Part shown: piece after piece, positions 24,787 to 28,944 of the stretch
Numbering within the stretch: the first letter of the stretch is position 1
How the letters are laid out: the number at the start of each line of letters is the position of its first letter
Assembly: GCA_036964625.1 (NCBI GenBank)
Contig: JBALTG010000053.1
Location: 1-28,944, forward strand
Direction of reading: 5' to 3'
DNA: 28,944 bases
Source of the DNA: Motiliproteus sp036964625
GTDB taxonomy: Bacteria > Pseudomonadota > Gammaproteobacteria > Pseudomonadales > Balneatricaceae
The notes under the pieces: model-generated
The model's input: the letters and a program-made list of their open reading frames with translations, nothing else
The model's database searches: none
Told to the model about the DNA's origin: nothing
Program-made: the position numbers and the translations under genes

Positions 24787-25560
24787 ATGAGCACCAGCCC
24801 AATCGCGTTACAACTCACCAATATCCACAAGACCTTCGGCACCCTGGAGGTGCTTAAAGGCATCGATCTCACCGCTCGCGATCATGATGTGATATCCATC
24901 ATCGGTTCGAGCGGCTCGGGCAAGAGCACCTTTCTGCGCTGCATTAATCTGCTGGAAAACCCGACCGAGGGTGACATCCGCATCGGTGGTGAACAGCTGA
25001 CACTCAAGCGTGGCCGTGATGGTGACCTGGAAGCGACCGATCAGAAGCAATTAACCCTGATGCGTGAGCGACTGGGGTTCGTGTTTCAGAACTTCAACCT
25101 CTGGCCGCACATGACCGTACTGCAGAATGTCATCGAAGCACCGACGCATGTTCTCAAGCGCTCCAAGGCCGAAGCGATCGAGCAGGGCGAGGCATTACTG
25201 CACAAAGTCGGGCTTTACGAGCGCCGCAACTTCTACCCCGGTCAACTCTCCGGCGGCCAGCAGCAACGGGTCGCGATTGCCCGCACGCTGGCGATGGATC
25301 CGCAAGTACTACTATTCGATGAGCCCACCTCGGCGCTTGATCCTGAGCTGGTCGGCGAAGTGCTGGGGGTCATGCGTAGCCTGGCTGAAGAGGGCCGCAC
25401 CATGCTGGTCGTGACCCACGAGATGGCGTTTGCCCGCGAAGTATCTAGCCAGGTGATGTTTCTACACCAGGGCAAAGTCGAAGAGTATGGGCCTCCCTCG
25501 CAGGTGTTCAGCAATCCCTCATCGGAGCGCTGTCAGGAGTTTATCTCCAGCGTGTTCTGA
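24787..25560 (+). CDS. aotP: Amino-acid ABC transporter ATP-binding protein (arginine/ornithine type)
   Basis: The 257-residue ATPase of the HisP/ArtP/GlnQ class energises uptake of basic amino acids. Walker A GSSGSGKST, Q-loop FQNFNLWPHMT, signature LSGGQQQR, Walker B VLLFDEPTSALDP and the H-loop in VTHEMAFARE are all present. An upstream frame extends to 24601, but ATG 24787 with GGAG upstream is the family start. It opens the run aotP-J-Q-M on the strand of argR. The gap to argR contains a candidate operator, so it probably has its own promoter. The substrate is assigned from the neighbouring arginine catabolic genes; histidine, lysine or ornithine could also be carried. Confidence 0.93.
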   Translation: MSTSPIALQLTNIHKTFGTLEVLKGIDLTARDHDVISIIGSSGSGKSTFLRCINLLENPTEGDIRIGGEQLTLKRGRDGDLEATDQKQLTLMRERLGFVFQNFNLWPHMTVLQNVIEAPTHVLKRSKAEAIEQGEALLHKVGLYERRNFYPGQLSGGQQQRVAIARTLAMDPQVLLFDEPTSALDPELVGEVLGVMRSLAEEGRTMLVVTHEMAFAREVSSQVMFLHQGKVEEYGPPSQVFSNPSSERCQEFISSVF

Positions 25561-25574
25561 CGCTAGAAAAACCC

Positions 25575-25591
25575 ACATTAATACTATTTTT
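25575..25591. promoter_or_regulatory. Weaker match to the argR/aotP box upstream of aotJ
   Basis: ACATTAATACTATTTTT resembles the argR box (ACATTTCAACACTATTTT) apart from a two-base length difference, and lies about 80 bases before aotJ. It may be a second regulatory point giving extra binding-protein expression, or a chance AT-rich match. Confidence 0.3.
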
Positions 25592-25601
25592 CCCTGACCT
25601 G

Positions 25602-25621
25602 CCAGTTTCTGTGGAAACCGG
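25602..25621 (+). promoter_or_regulatory. Hairpin in the aotP-aotJ intergenic space
   Basis: CCAGTTTC and GAAACCGG can pair around TGTG with one mismatch. Hairpins at this position in ABC operons often stabilise or partly terminate mRNA so that the binding protein is made in excess. The fold here is inferred from base pairing only. Confidence 0.4.
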
Positions 25622-25668
25622 CTGCATAACTTGATGAGTTAATAAAAATAACTAAAGGACGTAATACG

Positions 25669-26454
25669 ATGAAAAACTTCAATATAAGAATCAATAAAAG
25701 CATCAAGAACACCCTGATCAGCACCCTGCTTATTGCCGGGGTAGCGCTGGGTTCAGGCGTCGCAATGGCCAAGGACAAAATCCGTTTTGCCACCGAAGGC
25801 GCCTGGGCTCCGTTTAACTTTATCGATACCAGCGGCACGCCGCAGGGATTCGACATCGACATCGCTCACGCCCTGTGTGCCAAGATGGATGCCGACTGCA
25901 GCATCCAGACCCAGGATTGGGACGGTCTGATTCCGGCGCTTAAAGTGAAAAAGTTTGACGCCATCATTGCCTCGATGTCGATCACCGCAGATCGCGCCAA
26001 ACAGGTCGACTTTAGCGACCATTACTACAGTGGCGGCTTGCGTTATGTTGCGACTGCGGGCAAGCCGTTCGATACCAGCAAAGCCGGTTTGAAAGGCAAA
26101 GTGATCGGCGCCCAACGGGCCACAATTGCCGGCCTGTACCTTGAAGATAACCTGGCAGATATCGTCAAAGTGAAGCTTTATGACACCAACGACAACGTTT
26201 ATCTGGATCTGAAATCGGGTCGTCTCGATGGCGCCCTGTCTGACGAACTGCCCACCTACGAATGGCTCAAGTCCGATGCAGCCAAAGGTTATGAGTACAA
26301 GGGGAAAGCCTTTGCCAAAGACGACAAGATCGCCATTGCCGTACGTAAGGGTGACAAGCTGCGCGAGAAGTTGAACAACGCGCTGGCAGAGATCATCGCC
26401 GACGGCACCTACGCCAAGATCAACGCCAAGTACTTCCCCTTCCCGATCTATTGA
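25669..26454 (+). CDS. aotJ: Periplasmic basic amino-acid-binding protein (arginine/ornithine type)
   Basis: The 261-residue family 3 solute-binding protein has a long signal peptide (residues 1-34, cleavage after VAMA) with no lipobox, so it is free in the periplasm. The mature protein shows the family pattern: IRFATEGAWAPFNFIDTSGT, GFDIDIAHALCAKM, DWDGLIPALKVKKFDAIIAS, MSITADRAKQVDFSDHYY, and a C-terminal LNNALAEIIADGTYAKINAK. The YxPF-like aromatic site and the SMSIT/R cluster bind the alpha-amino and carboxyl groups of arginine-type ligands. The ATG at 25669 follows AAAGGA. It hands ligand to the AotQ/AotM permease. Confidence 0.92.
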   Translation: MKNFNIRINKSIKNTLISTLLIAGVALGSGVAMAKDKIRFATEGAWAPFNFIDTSGTPQGFDIDIAHALCAKMDADCSIQTQDWDGLIPALKVKKFDAIIASMSITADRAKQVDFSDHYYSGGLRYVATAGKPFDTSKAGLKGKVIGAQRATIAGLYLEDNLADIVKVKLYDTNDNVYLDLKSGRLDGALSDELPTYEWLKSDAAKGYEYKGKAFAKDDKIAIAVRKGDKLREKLNNALAEIIADGTYAKINAKYFPFPIY

Positions 26455-26526
26455 TCCAGCACTAAATCCGATAGTTAACCACGAGTGGCGGGTCTCAACC
26501 GGCCGCTCAATATGGGAGGGTTTATC

Positions 26527-27213
26527 ATGCTGGATCTGCACGGATTTGGTGGCCAGCTCCTGGCCGGGACCTGGATTACCGTTCAGCTGGCCTTTTGTGC
26601 GCTGTGCCTGGGGTTGGTGTTTGGTCTGGCGGGAGCTGCCGCCAAACTGTCGAGTTCAACCCCGGCTCGGGCGCTGGCGACCGGCTACACCAGTCTGATT
26701 CGGGGGATTCCCGAGTTACTGACGGTGCTGATCATCTACTTCGGTTCCACCTCGCTGCTGATGGCGCTCGCCAGCGTCTTTGGCTACGAAGAGTATATCG
26801 AGATCAGTCCCTTCGTGGCTGGCGTCACCGCCTTGAGCCTGACCTTTGGTGCTTACGCCACCGAGGTGCTGCGCGGGGCGATGCTGGCGATTCCAACGGG
26901 GCAGCGCGAAGCTGGCTTGGTACTGGGGATGAGCCCTCTGCGGATCTTCTTTCGCATCACCTTGCCACAGGTTTGGCGCCTGGCATTGCCGGGCCTGGGC
27001 AATCTGTTTTTGGTGCTGCTCAAGGATACCGCACTGGTATCGGTGATCGGCCTTGAAGACATCATGCGCAAAGCCAATGTGGCAGTGGGATTCACCAAAG
27101 AACCGTTTCTGTTCTACATGACCGCCGCAGTGATCTATCTGGCTATGACGGTGGTGACGATGGTGGTGATCCAGGTGCTAGAAAATCGCGCCAACTACGC
27201 CTATATGCGCTGA
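26527..27213 (+). CDS. aotQ: Amino-acid ABC transporter permease (AotQ/HisQ type)
   Basis: The 228-residue inner-membrane permease carries the HisQ/ArtQ pattern: TWITVQLAFCALCLGLVFGL at the start, RGIPELLTVLIIYFGS, and the coupling loop EVLRGAMLAIPTGQREAG with LPQVWRLALPGLGN, which contacts the ATPase. ATG 26527 after GGGAGGG is preferred over a GTG at 26485. It would pair with AotM to form the transmembrane path. The stop is ten bases before aotM. Confidence 0.92.
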   Translation: MLDLHGFGGQLLAGTWITVQLAFCALCLGLVFGLAGAAAKLSSSTPARALATGYTSLIRGIPELLTVLIIYFGSTSLLMALASVFGYEEYIEISPFVAGVTALSLTFGAYATEVLRGAMLAIPTGQREAGLVLGMSPLRIFFRITLPQVWRLALPGLGNLFLVLLKDTALVSVIGLEDIMRKANVAVGFTKEPFLFYMTAAVIYLAMTVVTMVVIQVLENRANYAYMR

Positions 27214-27223
27214 GGATTTGAGC

Positions 27224-27919
27224 ATGGATTTCAACGTAATCATTGAACATTTTCCACGACTGCTGACCGGAGCCTGGACCACCATCCAACTGGTGGTGGT
27301 CTCCGGCGTTATCGGCTCGCTGATGGCGGTACCCATCGGCCTGGCAAGGCACGCTGATAGCTGGTGGATCAAGGCGCTGCCTTACGGCTACATCTTCTTC
27401 TTTCGGGGCACGCCGCTGCTGGTGCAGATGTTCCTGGTGTACTACGGCGTGTCTCAGTTTGAAGCGATACGCGAGAGTTTTCTCTGGACCTATCTGCGCG
27501 AGCCTTACTGGTGTGCCATCATCGCCTTCTGTCTTAATACGTCGGCCTATACCGCCGAGATCCTGCGTGGTGCGCTGGGTGCAATTCCGAGCGGCGAAGT
27601 CGAAGCCTGCAAAGTACTGGGGATGTCGAAGGTCCTGACCTATCGCCGCATCCTGCTACCACGCGCCTTTGGCATGATCGTTCCCGCCTACGGCAACGAG
27701 ATCATCCTGATGCTGAAAAGCAGCGCGCTGGCCAGCACCATCACCCTGCTCGACCTGACCGGTATGGCACGCACCATCATCGCCCGCACTTATACCCCGA
27801 TCGAGATCTTCCTCGCTGCGGGCGCCCTCTATCTGGCGATGAGCCTGGTGATCATTGCGCTGTTCCGGCTGATCGAGCAACGCCATAATCGCTACATGCA
27901 ACCCCTGTCGGCGAATTAG
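27224..27919 (+). CDS. aotM: Amino-acid ABC transporter permease (AotM/HisM type)
   Basis: The 231-residue permease partners AotQ. Family features include FRGTPLLVQMFLVYYGVSQF, the coupling loop EILRGALGAIPSGEVEACKV, and RAFGMIVPAYGNEIILMLKS. ATG 27224 follows GAGG by nine bases and is preferred to the TTG two codons earlier. It is the last gene of the transporter run, ending ahead of a clear terminator. No AotO-like gene follows, unlike in Pseudomonas aeruginosa. Confidence 0.92.
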   Translation: MDFNVIIEHFPRLLTGAWTTIQLVVVSGVIGSLMAVPIGLARHADSWWIKALPYGYIFFFRGTPLLVQMFLVYYGVSQFEAIRESFLWTYLREPYWCAIIAFCLNTSAYTAEILRGALGAIPSGEVEACKVLGMSKVLTYRRILLPRAFGMIVPAYGNEIILMLKSSALASTITLLDLTGMARTIIARTYTPIEIFLAAGALYLAMSLVIIALFRLIEQRHNRYMQPLSAN

Positions 27920-27950
27920 CCCGATCGGTTGTTGTACTGTTGGTGCATTT

Positions 27951-27973
27951 GCCGGGTTCTGCCCGGCTTTTTT
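27951..27973 (+). terminator. Rho-independent terminator of the aot operon
   Basis: GCCGGG and CCCGGC form a GC-only six-base-pair stem around a five-base loop, followed directly by six T residues. It lies 32 bases after the aotM stop. Confidence 0.9.
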
Positions 27974-28042
27974 ATGGGTACCGATGCGGGCTGTCTATTT
28001 ACCACGCAGCAGAGGCATGCGGAGAGAGACAAGGCTGGCACT

Positions 28043-28198
28043 ATTAACCTGGTGGACAAATAGGTTCCATACCTATCTGTCCGTCTCCCCTAAAATCTGC
28101 CGCAGTTGCGTGGAACTGCTTGATTTTCTGGGGCTCGTATTGGTCTACGACCAATGTTGACGCATCCTTGCGTCTCCTATTAACCCGCCGGGTTAATA
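28043..28198 (-). repeat. Structured repeat family, copy 3 (full length, inverted)
   Basis: Its reverse complement aligns with copy 2 over its length. Hairpins are the perfect palindrome around TTAACCCGCCGGGTTAA (28180-28196), GACGCA/TGCGTC, ATTGGTC/GACCAAT (28139-28155), GCAGTT/AACTGC, and a 12-bp distal stem (28054-28065 with 28071-28082). The second stem differs from copy 2 by a paired change (G:C to T:A). It occupies the gap between the aot terminator and the YnfA gene. Confidence 0.9.
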
Positions 28199-28315
28199 AT
28201 GACTGTTGCCGACCTAAACCTGTCTTTTCGTAAAGCTTGCGATGTGAGTGTTTGCAGCTGAAACTACATGAAGGTTATGAGCATGATGTTCGCCACATAA
28301 TAAAGAAGGTATGGC

Positions 28316-28648
28316 ATGGAGCTTCTGAAAACGTTTGGCCTATTTGTCATCACTGCTATTGCAGAAATAGTCGGTTGTTATCTGCCATATCTTTGGCTCA
28401 AGCAGGATCGCTCGGCTCTTCTTTTAGTTCCGGCAGCCTTAAGCTTGGCTGCATTTGCTTGGCTTCTTACTTTGCATCCTCACGCAGCAGGGCGTGTATA
28501 TGCAGCATATGGTGGGGTTTATATCAGTGTTGCACTGATGTGGTTGTGGGTCGTGGATTCTGTTCGTCCTACAATTACTGACTGGATCGGGGTCGGTGTT
28601 TGCTTGGTAGGTACGGCGATTATCATGTTTGGGTCACGTTATACCTAG
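28316..28648 (+). CDS. ynfA: YnfA-family (UPF0060) small membrane protein
   Basis: The 110-residue protein has four hydrophobic segments and the UPF0060 hallmarks AEIVGCYLPYLWLK, the AAFAWLLTLHPHAAGRVYAA stretch and YAAYGGVYI, DWIGVGVCLVGTAIIMF. Some members are reported to export small cationic compounds in the manner of SMR proteins, but the function is largely unknown. The start ATG 28316 follows AAAGAAGG. The stop codon TAG is part of the CTAG that borders an IS terminal repeat, so the insertion touches the very end of the gene and may have altered the last residues. Confidence 0.9.
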   Translation: MELLKTFGLFVITAIAEIVGCYLPYLWLKQDRSALLLVPAALSLAAFAWLLTLHPHAAGRVYAAYGGVYISVALMWLWVVDSVRPTITDWIGVGVCLVGTAIIMFGSRYT

Positions 28649-28944
28649 GAGGCTGACCGAGAATAGCTCACTTGGTATAATGAGCCCTCATAAAGTACGC
28701 GAATATCTCATGACGTCTCCCAAGTTCAAAAGTAATGTCGCTGAATGTGATCAGCATCAGCTGTTTCCAAGCAATGTGTTCGATTTGCTCCCCAAAGACA
28801 ATGACTGCTTTGCCTATGCCGACATCTTCGAGCATATCGATACGACCAGAATCGAACAGCAGTATCATCACCTTGGACAGCATGCCTATCATCCACGGCA
28901 TGTCGTCTCTATCCTGATCTATGCATACAGCCACGGCGTTTTCA
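28649..28944 (+). mobile_element. Insertion sequence, left end (IS1182-like), cut by the window edge
   Basis: The terminal repeat GAGGCTGACCGAGAATAG (28649-28666) lies directly after CTAG (28645-28648). It matches the left end of the MITE-like element at 4695 with one mismatch and the reverse complement of its right end with one mismatch. A transposase frame starts 14 bases inside. The right end is outside the window, so completeness is unknown. Confidence 0.75.
28680..28944 (+). CDS. IS1182-like transposase, N-terminal part (runs off the right edge)
   Basis: From ATG 28680 (or 28710) the frame stays open to the window end, giving about 88 residues. It contains QLFPSNVFDLLPKDNDCFAY, a DIFEHIDTTRIEQQYH segment, then GQHAYHPRHVVSILIYAYSH and GVF. 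This is the familiar N-terminal region of IS1182-family transposases, ahead of their DDE catalytic domain, which is not in the window. No strong ribosome binding site is seen; some IS keep translation weak. It moves the element by cut-and-paste type chemistry typical of DDE enzymes. Whether it is intact cannot be told here. Confidence 0.8.
   Translation, partial: MSPHKVREYLMTSPKFKSNVAECDQHQLFPSNVFDLLPKDNDCFAYADIFEHIDTTRIEQQYHHLGQHAYHPRHVVSILIYAYSHGVF

Noticed and set aside
25753..26541. 262-residue open frame antisense to aotJ
   Set aside because: Shadow frame; the opposite strand is a complete periplasmic binding protein with signal peptide.
28237..28581. 114-residue frame overlapping ynfA
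   Set aside because: Cysteine- and serine-rich shadow; the other frame matches the YnfA family.
1..28944. tRNA and rRNA genes
   Set aside because: No tRNA-like TTCGA/T-arm context with matching acceptor stems and no rRNA-like sequence was noticed; this was a reading by eye, not a scan.

Overview
The window looks like a chromosomal segment of a gammaproteobacterium related to Pseudomonas or the Oceanospirillales. The arginine succinyltransferase is encoded by two paralogous genes (AruF/AruG type), the presumed arginine regulator is a GlxA/AraC-type protein of the Pseudomonas ArgR kind, and an Aot-like arginine/ornithine ABC transporter lies beside it. This placement comes from gene content only; no rRNA or other phylogenetic marker is present.

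Left third (1-6.3 kb) is an accessory, decayed region. It holds the start of a GNAT acetyltransferase leaving the window, an inverted-repeat scar, two chemoreceptor (MCP) remnants, a small secreted cupredoxin, a large secreted alpha/beta-hydrolase-like protein (probably DUF6351), and a carboxymuconolactone-decarboxylase-like (CMD) gene whose 5' end is tandemly duplicated. A 364-bp element with 18-bp terminal inverted repeats and CTAG on both sides abuts the CMD gene. The same terminal repeat, again next to CTAG, precedes an IS1182-like transposase entering at the right edge, so the 364-bp element looks like a MITE mobilised by that IS.

6.3-11.4 kb: leftward thiolase and fused 3-hydroxyacyl-CoA dehydrogenase/enoyl-CoA hydratase genes (beta-oxidation type) behind a leftward AraC-family regulator, then a doubtful membrane-protein region. 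11.5-14.7 kb: a rightward TRAP transporter (dctP, dctQ, dctM).

14.7-27.9 kb: an arginine uptake and catabolism island. Leftward are aruC, an M20 amidohydrolase, aruF, aruG, astD and astB: four of the five arginine succinyltransferase (AST) pathway activities, with the M20 enzyme sitting where a desuccinylase would be useful. A C-terminal remnant resembling NAD-glutamate dehydrogenase lies upstream of aruC. Rightward are the ArgR-type regulator and aotP-J-Q-M, ending in a clear terminator. Related AT-rich boxes precede argR, aotP and perhaps aotJ. Together these genes would import arginine or ornithine and convert arginine toward glutamate and succinate.

A roughly 150-bp noncoding repeat occurs three times (near 1.7, 12.7 and 28.1 kb). 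Its two full copies fold into a chain of hairpins with one compensatory base-pair change. The terminal palindrome of this repeat also occurs alone at 14.7 kb. A YnfA-family membrane protein and the IS close the window.
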